Source: Candidatus Bathyarchaeota archaeon (lineage in GTDB: Archaea > Thermoproteota > Bathyarchaeia > Bathyarchaeales > Bathycorpusculaceae). Taken from it: 10,851 bases of DNA. The DNA lies in contig PIYF01000011.1 in assembly GCA_003601875.1 (NCBI GenBank), positions 1 to 10,851 on the forward strand, read 5' to 3'. A program made the translations under genes and the position numbers. A model generated the notes under the pieces. The model made no database searches. It had not been told where the DNA came from and saw nothing but the letters and a program-made list of their open reading frames with translations. Below, piece by piece: positions 1-8,500 of the stretch (positions are counted from its first letter, which is position 1; every line of letters starts with the position of its first letter).

Positions 1-904
1 ATTCACGAAGGGTGAAATCTTCAGTTAAGTAAATGAAAGTTACATTGTAGGTTATCTCCGCTGGTTTACTTCCACCATGCACATCATAACTATGAGCAAT
101 TATTACTTTTCTTTCTTGAAAGTCAGCGATGAAAGGGATTATATAATTTTGGTCGTAAGTTACATGTTTATAATAGCCTATCCCAAGTAATCCGCTGAGA
201 TGGGCATATGCAATTAACACGTAAGAATCTCCTGCATTAACGTCTGAGAAGTTTAAAACTACTACACCATTATCATGGGTGTGGACGGTGCCTTTATGAA
301 GTGTAAAAGCAGGGTAACTGCCAGTTGTTTTAACAGTAACAAGATAATAACTTACAGTAGCATTAGATAGGGGAAACCCAACTCCAGTAACATTAACACT
401 TAACTTTAAGGGATTAGACTGTACTTCTGAAATTGAAACATTTATAATCGGTGTTAAAGTTAGTTGAAATCCATATGTTCCATTTATTCCAAGCAATCTA
501 GCCACTGTGGAATAATTAACAGCTTCGGTAAACGGTACAAGCAGAAAATTGCCAAACCCCACCGTTATATTACTATAATATAATCCTGTCTTGGGATAAA
601 AAACCGGTTCTCCCACGGAAGATTGAAGACGCATAAGAGAGAAGGGACTTAACACATACTGCTTAAATTCCGGATCTTGCAGTCCAAAAAATGTTGGAGT
701 AACATTTGTTTTCCCCCAGTTTTCAGGATAACCCGGATTCAATAGCATATTGTCAAGTAAATCGCTACATGTGGTTGCAAGATATCTATGCTGCTGGTAA
801 ACTATTGCTGTTTGAATTGTTTGATTAAACAAGTTTAAAAAGAGAAAGAGAGCTGCTAAAAATACTATGAGAGAAACTAAATGATCAATAGTTGCACCAG
901 CCAT
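1..904 (-). CDS. N-terminally anchored extracellular protein of the pilus operon, with Ig-like region (partial)
   Basis: The frame is open from the ATG at 904 to the window edge (301 codons plus one base), so the C-terminus is missing. The start follows a perfect GGAGGTGAT site and abuts the previous gene's TAA. Residues about 9-27 form one hydrophobic helix (starting MAGATIDHLVSLIVF), followed by a polar segment that begins NQTIQTAIVYQQ, as in pseudopilin or TadE-like anchors. Residues about 148-260 look like a beta-rich Ig-like domain, with the pattern V-N-V-T then P-L-S-N-A-T-V that also occurs in the Ig repeats of the surface protein at 5566-8571. Several N-X-S/T sequons suggest an extracytoplasmic body. 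The N-terminus shares T-I-[D/E]-H with the gene just upstream. Seen: anchor, sequons and operon position. Inferred: a structural or tip subunit of the pilus-like machine. It has no recognised family name. Confidence 0.8.
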   Translation of the reverse strand, partial: MAGATIDHLVSLIVFLAALFLFLNLFNQTIQTAIVYQQHRYLATTCSDLLDNMLLNPGYPENWGKTNVTPTFFGLQDPEFKQYVLSPFSLMRLQSSVGEPVFYPKTGLYYSNITVGFGNFLLVPFTEAVNYSTVARLLGINGTYGFQLTLTPIINVSISEVQSNPLKLSVNVTGVGFPLSNATVSYYLVTVKTTGSYPAFTLHKGTVHTHDNGVVVLNFSDVNAGDSYVLIAYAHLSGLLGIGYYKHVTYDQNYIIPFIADFQERKVIIAHSYDVHGGSKPAEITYNVTFIYLTEDFTLRE

Positions 905-1366
905 TTAATCACCTCCAAAAAATAAGCAGATAGTGTTATTCGGAAACTTCTCAGCAACAACGTAAGCGTTCGCAGAGTTACTTATAAACGTAGATTCACG
1001 CCAAGTGACATTTGCACCTAGAATAACGGAAGCTTCCTTTGTTATTCCAACATCTTTCAGTTTAAGCGTTATTTTTAGAATTCCATTTGATTTTAAAGTT
1101 GCATTTCCAATGTAAGAATGATTTTCTATATATGGTGGCAGTCCTGTCGAGAAAACTGCTGTTCCAGACTTTATTGTTGCGTGTTTCATAATGGCGTATG
1201 CTTGTTGTATAACGCTTGCTAGGTGACTTGCTGCATCCTGAAGTTCAAGTGTTCTTCTTGAATTAACCCATATATCCATAAGCCAGCTTACAGTTAGAGG
1301 GAATAGGAATATCTGTAAAATAAGAAGTGGAAGCATAATCATATGCTCAATTGTTACATGAGGCAC
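905..1366 (-). CDS. Small membrane-anchored pseudopilin-like protein
   Basis: A 153-residue protein starting at GTG, with AGGAGG eight bases upstream. Residues about 8-34 are hydrophobic, after a very short N-terminus (MPHVTIEHMIMLPL) with no Lys/Arg before the helix, so it is not a textbook class III signal. The rest is a predicted extracytoplasmic domain with three N-X-S/T sequons (near residues 82, 88 and 119) plus N-N-T near the C-terminus. It ends in Gly-Gly-Asp, and those three codons are the Shine-Dalgarno site of the next gene. It sits 12 bp after the pilin-like gene and directly abuts the following gene. The size and single N-terminal helix suit a minor pseudopilin or TadE-like subunit. 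This role is inferred from context; I do not recognise the family. Confidence 0.82.
   Translation of the reverse strand: MPHVTIEHMIMLPLLILQIFLFPLTVSWLMDIWVNSRRTLELQDAASHLASVIQQAYAIMKHATIKSGTAVFSTGLPPYIENHSYIGNATLKSNGILKITLKLKDVGITKEASVILGANVTWRESTFISNSANAYVVAEKFPNNTICLFFGGD
908..916 (-). promoter_or_regulatory. Shine-Dalgarno site made of the last three codons of the upstream gene
   Basis: Minus-strand GGAGGTGAT, a perfect anti-16S match, directly precedes TAA-ATG. It encodes the terminal Gly-Gly-Asp of the 153-residue protein and sets the start of the next gene at 904. Confidence 0.85.
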
Positions 1367-1374
1367 TTTTATTC

Positions 1375-1381
1375 CCTCCTA
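1375..1381 (-). promoter_or_regulatory. Shine-Dalgarno site overlapping the TAG stop
   Basis: Minus-strand TAGGAGG: the upstream gene's TAG supplies the first A and G of AGGAGG. Eight bases separate AGGAGG from the GTG at 1366, which supports that non-ATG start. Confidence 0.8.
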
Positions 1382-2182
1382 GGCACGAACCATTACCTCA
1401 CTCACATAAAATTGAACACTCTTTCCTTGAGTATCCATGATTTCTTCGGTATTTTGAAAGTTAAAGAAGTCAGAAGTATATCCTAATTCGCTTTTTGGAA
1501 AAGACACAGTGATTTTAACAGCGTCAAAGTCTCCATACAAAATGCCTTTAACGTTTTTTCCGATTAATGTGATTACATGTGAGTTTGAAGGATGTGATCC
1601 TTGAATGAGAATAGGCAAATAAAATCTGATGTTGTTTGTTAAGTTTAAAACTCTTATGGAGGGGATAACAACTACTCTTATGTAATTTTCATTATTCATT
1701 GGAACTTTTTCCACAACGAACACTTGGCAAATTGGAGCTGTGGCTCCCACTTGTAAGAAATTAATGGTTTTTGGTTCATGATAGTTATTTCCGACAGAAT
1801 ATTTACTTATTGGCATGTTGAATAGAATAATACCGGTGCTGAAGTTTCCTTTAAGAATATAATTTTCTCCATTCTTTATATAAATGGAGTAGTTAAGTGC
1901 ATTGGGCATGAATTGAATACTTCCGAATCTGGTTGCATAATGTAAGGTTTGAGTGCGCCCAATAGTCCAGGCTACGTCATCAATTTGAAGAGCTGCAGTT
2001 TGCATAAATTGTTTCATAGAACTAAACTCGTTTTCAGCGATACCTGCATCTAAAAAATTGTTTGTGAAAACAATCGTTACAATTAACAAAACAACGATAG
2101 CACTGGTTATTATAGCCGTAGAAATTGATGGACTAACAGCTTTGCAATTCATAAGTATGTGCTCTTTTCTCGTCCCTTCCAT
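1379..2182 (-). CDS. Archaeal type IV pilin-like protein
   Basis: A 267-residue protein whose N-terminus carries CKAVSPSISTAI and then a hydrophobic stretch to about residue 44. This is the pattern of archaeal type IV pilin N-termini (Lys-Ala-Val-Ser-Pro followed by a helix), normally processed by a PibD/FlaK-type peptidase just before the helix. The ATG at 2182 has AGGAGG eight bases upstream. An internal ATG at Met11 would give a leader of only three residues after Met and is a weaker choice, since it lacks that site. The body (about residues 45-267) is beta-rich with a few sequons. It lies 12 bp after the platform protein gene. A helix-forming or minor pilin of the machine encoded upstream is the likely role; the C-terminal domain is unassigned. 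Confidence 0.83.
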   Translation of the reverse strand: MEGTRKEHILMNCKAVSPSISTAIITSAIVVLLIVTIVFTNNFLDAGIAENEFSSMKQFMQTAALQIDDVAWTIGRTQTLHYATRFGSIQFMPNALNYSIYIKNGENYILKGNFSTGIILFNMPISKYSVGNNYHEPKTINFLQVGATAPICQVFVVEKVPMNNENYIRVVVIPSIRVLNLTNNIRFYLPILIQGSHPSNSHVITLIGKNVKGILYGDFDAVKITVSFPKSELGYTSDFFNFQNTEEIMDTQGKSVQFYVSEVMVRA

Positions 2183-2190
2183 CTTCTCCC

Positions 2191-2197
2191 CCTCCTA
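2191..2197 (-). promoter_or_regulatory. Shine-Dalgarno site overlapping the TAG stop
   Basis: Minus-strand TAGGAGG, with the same layout as at 1375-1381: stop codon merged with AGGAGG and an eight-base spacer to the ATG at 2182. It favours this ATG over the internal one at Met11. Confidence 0.8.
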
Positions 2198-3895
2198 AAA
2201 TTTTATGAACATTGGCACAAGAGTTGCTGCAACTATAGCTATTACAACCAAAAGTGATGCATGTTTGAATCCCGCTGCAACAGACTCTTCACTTATTTTT
2301 CCGGCAACTAATCCTATTAAATAACTGTGAAATATACATGATGTCTTAAATAATGTTTGCAAACTTGTCAAATTCTGTGTTGTATTGGTAACCCCCGCTA
2401 CTTTAAGGGTGCCTGACGTAAAGTTTAACATCATCAAGGTTGTTGCAACAAGAAGGATGGCGGCAAAGTAAGGCATCATTATGTATGGACGTACAGCCAT
2501 CTTCTTTTCCTTCTCAACCTCCTGAGTTAAATTGTTAAACCTTGCAAGAGATTCTATCATGGCTATTGTTCCACCACCAACGTCAATTGTTTCAACAAGC
2601 AGAAACATCACTACTTGGGTAATCCAACTTTTCGTACGCTTAATAAAGTCCATTATAACTTTTTTAATTGGAATTCCCCAAGAGATTTCTGAACTTATTT
2701 TACGTAATTCACCGCTAAATTCCCCATAATCCCTATCTACAAGACTTTCTATGCATTTTTCTGGGGAAAGACCTGTTTTTCTAACTTCCGTTAAATCTCT
2801 TAAGAAACTGTTAACTCCCTTTTCAATGCTTATCTTTTTCTTCGCAAGTTTTTCATGTACAACAGCAGCTGGCGCAGTGGCAATGACTAACGCTATAGTT
2901 ACAGCTGTGGGCAAGTCAATTACGTTTTGAAGAGAGCTTAAGAATGGAATTTGTATATTTATGAAACCTGACAATGGCAAGAATAATATTATACTTATGG
3001 CGCTGGACACCGCGAAAATTTTGTATGGGCGCATCTCTACTACTGGAGTTTTCGGTTGCATGCTGTGAGCTAGATATATGAACATTAGTGAAAGTAGTGG
3101 AGTGAAGAGGTAAGTATAAAGAATCATTGTTGAATACATTGACATTCCAGCTATGTTATACATGGATGAAACGCTGAACAAAATGTAAAAACACAGAGAC
3201 ATCAGAACCATTACAATAATGAATGTTTCAAGTAACATTCCAAGTCTTTCAGCTGCAGCCTTAACACGCATGGCTCTTGTTTTAAATATTTCTTCTGCTT
3301 TGCGTTCTAAGTAATGGGTTATGTCACCGCCAATGATAACTGTTGAAGCATAACCTGCGAGAAAATCTCTGAAGACATCTAACGGATTTTTCTTAGCAGC
3401 GTTTTCAATGGCTGTTAACGGGTCTATTCCGAAAATTTCAACATCTTTAATGATTTCCCTTGCCTCATTACGCATGGCAGGCATCAGTTCAACTTCTGCA
3501 AGTCTTTTGAAACTTGTGTATGGTGCAATTCCACCCGAAGCCATCACGCTTATATAAGTTGCTGCGAAGGGCATTTCCCTCTCTAATGCACTGGCTCTTT
3601 CACTTGCCTTTGACATTGGAATTAAAAGAAACCCAATCATCACGTAAAATGGTAATGGGACAAGAAGTAATGTGAAAATAAGGCCGTAGAAGTAAATCAG
3701 TAATATGGCTATTATGGAAACTGGAAGAGTTAGCAAGGCTGTAAAAAACATTAATGAAACGTAAGTGGGTGGATAAACCTTGATTTTTGCTTTTTCCAGA
3801 TAATCTTTAAATTCAATTACATGTTTCAGAAATGATGGAGCTACTCCTCCGAAAAGCCTGAAGGATAAAGCTTCAAGCTTTTCTAGAAAGGGCAA
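2195..3895 (-). CDS. Archaeal FlaJ/TadC-like pilus assembly platform membrane protein
   Basis: A 566-residue polytopic membrane protein. Hydrophobic segments lie near residues 43-69, 71-94, 222-243, 254-276, 293-317, 328-346, 470-490, 518-533 and 547-562. Two cytoplasmic helical T2SSF-type domains are visible, about residues 105-220 and 360-468. Both have the E-[x]-P-F or F-L-R-D-L opening and a G-G-D or G-G-G turn (189-191 and 440-442). This duplicated layout and length are typical of archaeal FlaJ/TadC platform proteins, which sit in the membrane above the ATPase and convert its motion into pilin insertion. The start is TTG: an in-frame TGA lies nine bases upstream and GGAGGTGA fits it. The gene overlaps the ATPase 3' end by 23 bp. 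Nothing archaellum-specific is nearby, so an adhesive or secretion pilus is more likely. Confidence 0.92.
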   Translation of the reverse strand: MPFLEKLEALSFRLFGGVAPSFLKHVIEFKDYLEKAKIKVYPPTYVSLMFFTALLTLPVSIIAILLIYFYGLIFTLLLVPLPFYVMIGFLLIPMSKASERASALEREMPFAATYISVMASGGIAPYTSFKRLAEVELMPAMRNEAREIIKDVEIFGIDPLTAIENAAKKNPLDVFRDFLAGYASTVIIGGDITHYLERKAEEIFKTRAMRVKAAAERLGMLLETFIIVMVLMSLCFYILFSVSSMYNIAGMSMYSTMILYTYLFTPLLSLMFIYLAHSMQPKTPVVEMRPYKIFAVSSAISIILFLPLSGFINIQIPFLSSLQNVIDLPTAVTIALVIATAPAAVVHEKLAKKKISIEKGVNSFLRDLTEVRKTGLSPEKCIESLVDRDYGEFSGELRKISSEISWGIPIKKVIMDFIKRTKSWITQVVMFLLVETIDVGGGTIAMIESLARFNNLTQEVEKEKKMAVRPYIMMPYFAAILLVATTLMMLNFTSGTLKVAGVTNTTQNLTSLQTLFKTSCIFHSYLIGLVAGKISEESVAAGFKHASLLVVIAIVAATLVPMFIKF

Positions 3896-5501
3896 TTGTT
3901 TTCACCTCCTCCCCAGCAACCGCCTTCTCATAAATCTGCTCTGGTCTTGAATAATACTCAGCAATTATCGCCGCTACATCTTTATAGCTTCTTATGTTTT
4001 GTTCCCTCATCCAATGCAAGACTTCTTTTCGGCGGTTTATCTCTTTAACCAACTCTTTTTTACTGGCACCAACTCTTTCAGCAATGTTAGAAAGCATTAT
4101 ACTTTTGCTTAGGCTTGGTAAATGTTTATCCTTTGTTGGATGCCATTTGAAAACTGTTCTATAATCTTCATAATCTGCTATTTCATTAACATTGATCACT
4201 CTTCTGTAAACCTTCTTTGTTTTTCCTCTTAGTAGATGGATTCTCTGAATTGATAATACAATATTCATAAGCGGTATGTAAGCCGGGGCTATGTTCATTG
4301 GTTTCTGAGTTAAACGTTTCACAGCTGAACCTAAGCTTTCAGCATGCATTGTGCACATTCCACCGTGACCTGTTGCTAATGCTTGAAAGAGTACGTAGGC
4401 TTCCTGTCCTCTAATTTCCCCCACTATCAAAACGTCTGGACGATGTCTCATTGATGTTTTTACAAGGTCGAATAGGGAAACTTCGCCTATGCCGCTTCCA
4501 CCTAAACCATAACTTTGTCTTGCAATTAATGAAACCCAGTTTTCATGTGGCAAGTTTAGCTCTGCAGTTTCCTCTATGGTTATTATTTTGCTTCCAGGTC
4601 TAATTAGGCAGGCTAAAGCGTTTAGGGCTGTTGTTTTTCCAGCTGCTGTTCCTCCTAAAACCATTATTGAAGTTCTGTTTTCAAGGCAAAGCCAGAAGTA
4701 AGCTGCCATTTCCTCAGAGAATGTTCCTAAGTTTATTAAGTCTATTATTGAATATGGGTCTTCCCTGAACTTCCTTATGGTGAAAGCTGTTCCGAAAGGT
4801 GTTACTTCACGCCTATAACAGACAGCTAATCTATGTTTCCCAGGTAGAGATGCATCTACAATAGGGAAAGCTGAACTGACATGTTTTCCTGCCATATGCA
4901 CAAGTTTTACAACCATGTTGTCAAGTTCTTCATCGGTTTCAAACCTAAGATTAGTTTCTATGCTTTCATAAACTCGATGCCACACATAAACTGGTTTCTT
5001 AACTCCATCACAGGAGATATCCTCGATATTTGGATCACGCATTAATGGATCTATCTTTCCAAAACCTACAAGGTCTCTTTCAGCATGATAAAGAATTTTA
5101 TACCATGAAACATCTGGAAGCCAACCCAAACTTATTCTATATTTATCAACTATTTTTTTCGCCTTTTCAGCGAAAAAACGTCGTGGATCAACTATCTCTT
5201 CCTTTGGTGCTTCCATCTCTGCAAGTAAAATCTCTAGAATACGGCTGTAAACGTTTCTTTCAAGAGAGTCAAGTTGTAATTCGTCCAAAAAATATTTGTA
5301 TTCTCCAGTTTTTGGATTTTGCGCTATAGCAGCGTGGGCGAAGGGTTCGTAAAGGGGATATTTTTCAACGATTTTGTATCCTTTTGGTATGGGTTTTGGT
5401 GGAGGCGGTGGGATGGCTAATTTTTTGCGTTTTCCAATGTTGATTTTGATTCGGATTTTTTTAAGTTTAGCAAGTTTCTTTTTGAGCTGAAGTTTCGCCA
5501 T
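3873..5501 (-). CDS. Type II/IV secretion (TadA/GspE-family) pilus assembly ATPase
   Basis: A 542-residue cytoplasmic hexameric ATPase that powers pilin extrusion with the FlaJ-like partner encoded next. The N-terminus is very basic (Lys-rich residues 3-28), followed by a five-proline run at 31-35. The archaeal N-terminal domain spans about 40-240. Core motifs: Walker A GGTAAGKTT at 283-291, Asp box ITIEETAEL at 307-315, Walker B RPDVLIVGEIRG at 354-365 with the catalytic Glu362, and His box TGHGGMCTMHAES at 377-389. The Walker A has Ala-Ala where many relatives have Gly-Ser or Ala-Ser before Gly-Lys-Thr, a tolerable change. The ATG at 5501 has AGGAG six bases upstream. It is the first gene of the pilus operon, 64 bp after the surface protein gene on the same strand. 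An archaellar FlaI assignment is less likely because no archaellin or FlaH is present. Confidence 0.95.
   Translation of the reverse strand: MAKLQLKKKLAKLKKIRIKINIGKRKKLAIPPPPPKPIPKGYKIVEKYPLYEPFAHAAIAQNPKTGEYKYFLDELQLDSLERNVYSRILEILLAEMEAPKEEIVDPRRFFAEKAKKIVDKYRISLGWLPDVSWYKILYHAERDLVGFGKIDPLMRDPNIEDISCDGVKKPVYVWHRVYESIETNLRFETDEELDNMVVKLVHMAGKHVSSAFPIVDASLPGKHRLAVCYRREVTPFGTAFTIRKFREDPYSIIDLINLGTFSEEMAAYFWLCLENRTSIMVLGGTAAGKTTALNALACLIRPGSKIITIEETAELNLPHENWVSLIARQSYGLGGSGIGEVSLFDLVKTSMRHRPDVLIVGEIRGQEAYVLFQALATGHGGMCTMHAESLGSAVKRLTQKPMNIAPAYIPLMNIVLSIQRIHLLRGKTKKVYRRVINVNEIADYEDYRTVFKWHPTKDKHLPSLSKSIMLSNIAERVGASKKELVKEINRRKEVLHWMREQNIRSYKDVAAIIAEYYSRPEQIYEKAVAGEEVKTIALSRKA
3902..3909 (-). 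promoter_or_regulatory. Shine-Dalgarno site deciding a TTG start
   Basis: Minus-strand GGAGGTGA inside the ATPase coding end, six bases before the TTG at 3895. The TGA within it is in frame with the FlaJ-like gene and excludes any earlier start, so TTG is the first usable codon. Confidence 0.82.
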
Positions 5502-5535
5502 TTATTTCTCCTATTCTTTTATTGTAGAAATAGGC

Positions 5536-5545
5536 TATTAAATAT
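5536..5545 (-). promoter_or_regulatory. Candidate TATA box of the pilus operon
   Basis: Minus-strand ATATTTAATA is centred about 39 bases before the ATPase ATG. Initiation about 25 bases downstream would give a short leader that still contains the AGGAG site at 5508-5512. This is judged by eye; read-through from the surface protein gene is also possible. Confidence 0.4.
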
Positions 5546-5565
5546 TGCGTCTCACGAAACAATAC

Positions 5566-8500
5566 TTACGACTCTTCTTCATACACCATAATAATCTTCA
5601 GTTTAACCAAAACCACAATAACCACTGCAATTACTACAGGAACAATTATCAAAAGCAGCATTCCTATAGGAAATCCGCCACCGCCACCAGATATCTGAGT
5701 TTCAGGAATTATAGTTAACATTACTTGTTTTTCGGTACCTATAAAACCATTTTTAGCTGCGTCAGCCTTTACAGTAACGGATAACTGTGCCGATGTTTCC
5801 GGAGCATTAAAAATGAACCTGCAATAGCCCTTAGAATCAGTGAGACCATTTAAAGTTGAAAAGTTTCCGTGACTTGACCAAACTGTAACTGATGCGTTAG
5901 CAATAGGAGTAGAATTACATGAGACATAAATAATGATGTCTGCTGTTTCTCCAGAGCTAATTATAGTGGCTGAAGGTGTAATTTTAACATTAAGTATTCC
6001 TGGGTTAACGGTTAGGTTTAACTCGCTTTTTCCATCAACATACCCAGTTTTTGAAGCATACACCGTAATTGTTATGTTAGTTTTTTCATTAACTGCGGGA
6101 GCTGTAAAGTTAAAGCTAACAGTCCCTACAGCATTAGTTACTCCAGTTTTTAAAAATTCATGATTCCCTAATTTTACAGTGACATTTGCTTCTGAAACAG
6201 GAGTCGAGTTATGTGTTACGTTTACAGTTACATTTACCATCGCTTCAGAAACCGTAGGGTTAGGCTGGACAATAGCTTGAACACTTAATATTTTTGGCAT
6301 TACAGTGATAATCGTTTTTCCCTCTTCAGTTCTATATCCATCCTTTGTTGCGTTTGCAGTAATTGTGATGTTAAGCGTTGACATTGTCCAGGGACCTATG
6401 AAGATAAAAACGAAATTTCCATTAGGATCCGTTGTTCCCCTAGTTGCTGAGAAATTTCCACCTTTATCTGATGACACTGTAATATTAACATCTGGAACTG
6501 GATTTTTATTGCAGGTTACATGCACCGTTACTATGGATTCTTTCCCGGTGATAATCTTAGCAGGGTTAGCGGTTACATTAACAGTAAGTGTTTTTGGTTT
6601 CACCGTTATTATTTCTTGGCTTTGAGTTTCTCCATATCCAATTTTTGTAACTGTAGCCGTAATAGTAACGTTAATTGCACTTGATGTTTTAGGTGCTGTG
6701 AAAAGAAATGTTGAAACACCATGGTTGTCGGTTATTCCTTGGGTTGCTGAAAGAGTACCATAATTAGATGAAATGAAAACTGAGGCGTTCGCTATTGGCT
6801 GTTTAAAACTGTCCGTCACATTCACAGTTATTATTGATTTCTCTTCAGATTCAACGGTTTCCGGATTAGCAGTTATCCATGCTTTTAACGGTGGAAAAAC
6901 TTTCAGATACTTATAACCGGAACCATCAGCATATCCGCTTTTAGAAGCTTTTGCAATAATTCTTATGTTAGTTAATTCTTTAACATTTGGCGCAGTATAA
7001 GTTGTTGTGAAGTAACCAGTTAAGTTTGTTACACCATATAAAGGTTCAAAGGTTCCTCCTTTTACTACCGGTAGCAATGTAACATTCGCATTTTCAATAG
7101 GATTTTTTCCATCAGATACGTAAACTGTAACAGATATATTTCCCTTATAGTTAACTGTGTAATTACTTAAAGTAAGAGAAACATCTAAAGGTGTGAGATT
7201 CTGAACATTTATAAATAATTTAGCAAGGTTGCTGCTTTCATTACCGAAATCATCCATCACCTTTAATGTAGCCATATATGTGCCAACTGATGAGTATTTA
7301 TGAGTAAAAAGTGATAGTGTGGTCCAACCAGTATCTTGTCCGTCTCCAAAATCAAAAAAGTATTTGTCAACACGTCCTTCATCGGATGAATAAGTACCTA
7401 TAAATGTTACATTTTGGTTTGGTGCAACTACCGTCTTATCTGTCCAGAGAATTGCCGTAGGTAATTTATTATTGTAATCTATGGGTGCCGTCAAAAAGAA
7501 TATGAAGTCAAGATTAACTCCATTTCCGTTAACTTCATTTCCTCTTCCGTAAGGATTTAACAATCTATGGTATGGTCCAGTTCTGTCTCCCCAATAATTA
7601 TATTCTGCGTTAACTACTGCGTTATTTGAAACCTCCATACCGATAGTGTTATTGTAAATATTGTTGAAGTAGGCTGTATGATTTCCTTCTGCATAAAATA
7701 TCCCTACAGTGTTGTTGAATATGTAATTGTGGGTAAGATATGTACTTGCGTTTGTGGCGATATATAATCCATAATGGTTTTCTGAAAAAGTGTTGTTAGT
7801 AACAGATATACTGCTGTAGTTAACTGCCTCAAAAAATATGCCGCTATTTCCATTCGATGAAAACGTATTTTGTTGTATAGTTATATTAGGTGTTAACGTT
7901 AAGTTTCCAGCCAAAGTTATTCCGTTTTTATTTGAACATATTTTGTTATTTTGTATGAAAATTTGTTTGCCTCCAGCTATATAGATGCCGCTTTCATTAT
8001 TGTTAGCTATCAGGTTGTTTTCAATTTTTACAGTGCCTTCTCTTGTTCCATTCATTATTTTGATTCCGCTTTCAAAATTAAACGCTATTAAGCTGTTCTT
8101 AATTTCTACAGTGCCATTTTCTATAACTATTCCATTTTCCCCATATTCTATAGTACAGTATGTTAGTGAGGATTTTTCTGTTCCGTTAAACTCAATTGAC
8201 TTCCAATCTTTAGGTTCAGGTTCAAACCCATTTGATGTGAACTTTATAGTTTTGTTTGCTGTGCCATGTGCAATTAGCTTACCTTCCACTATTAATGAAA
8301 AAGGTCCTCCAAACCTTACTTCAACTCCAGGCTCTATTGTTAACGTTGCACCTGATTCAATAGTTACATTTTTTGAAATTATGAAGGGGCTATCAACTAA
8401 AGTCCAGACAGTGTCTTGTATAATTTTGCCTTCAAAATAAGTTGCATTTACAACGGGAACCATTTTCTTGTTTGCAAAATTAAAAATGCTGAAAGTTATG

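Noticed and set aside
2532..5329. Plus-strand open frames antisense to the platform protein and the ATPase
   Set aside because: Short, with no recognisable domains, and lying within clearly coding, motif-rich genes on the other strand.
1..5501. Archaellum (fla/arl) operon
   Set aside because: No FlaH-type ATPase, FlaG/F or archaellin; the anchored subunits do not match archaellins.
5543..5564. Imperfect hairpin (TATTG/CAATA arms with a small inner CGT/ACG stem) after the surface protein stop
   Set aside because: The stem is short, has a three-base bulge and no clean following T-run in the minus direction; too weak to call a terminator.
5933..8440. Plus-strand open frames antisense to the surface protein gene
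   Set aside because: They mirror a low-complexity Thr/Asn/Val-rich coding sequence, lack ribosome sites and resemble no protein family.
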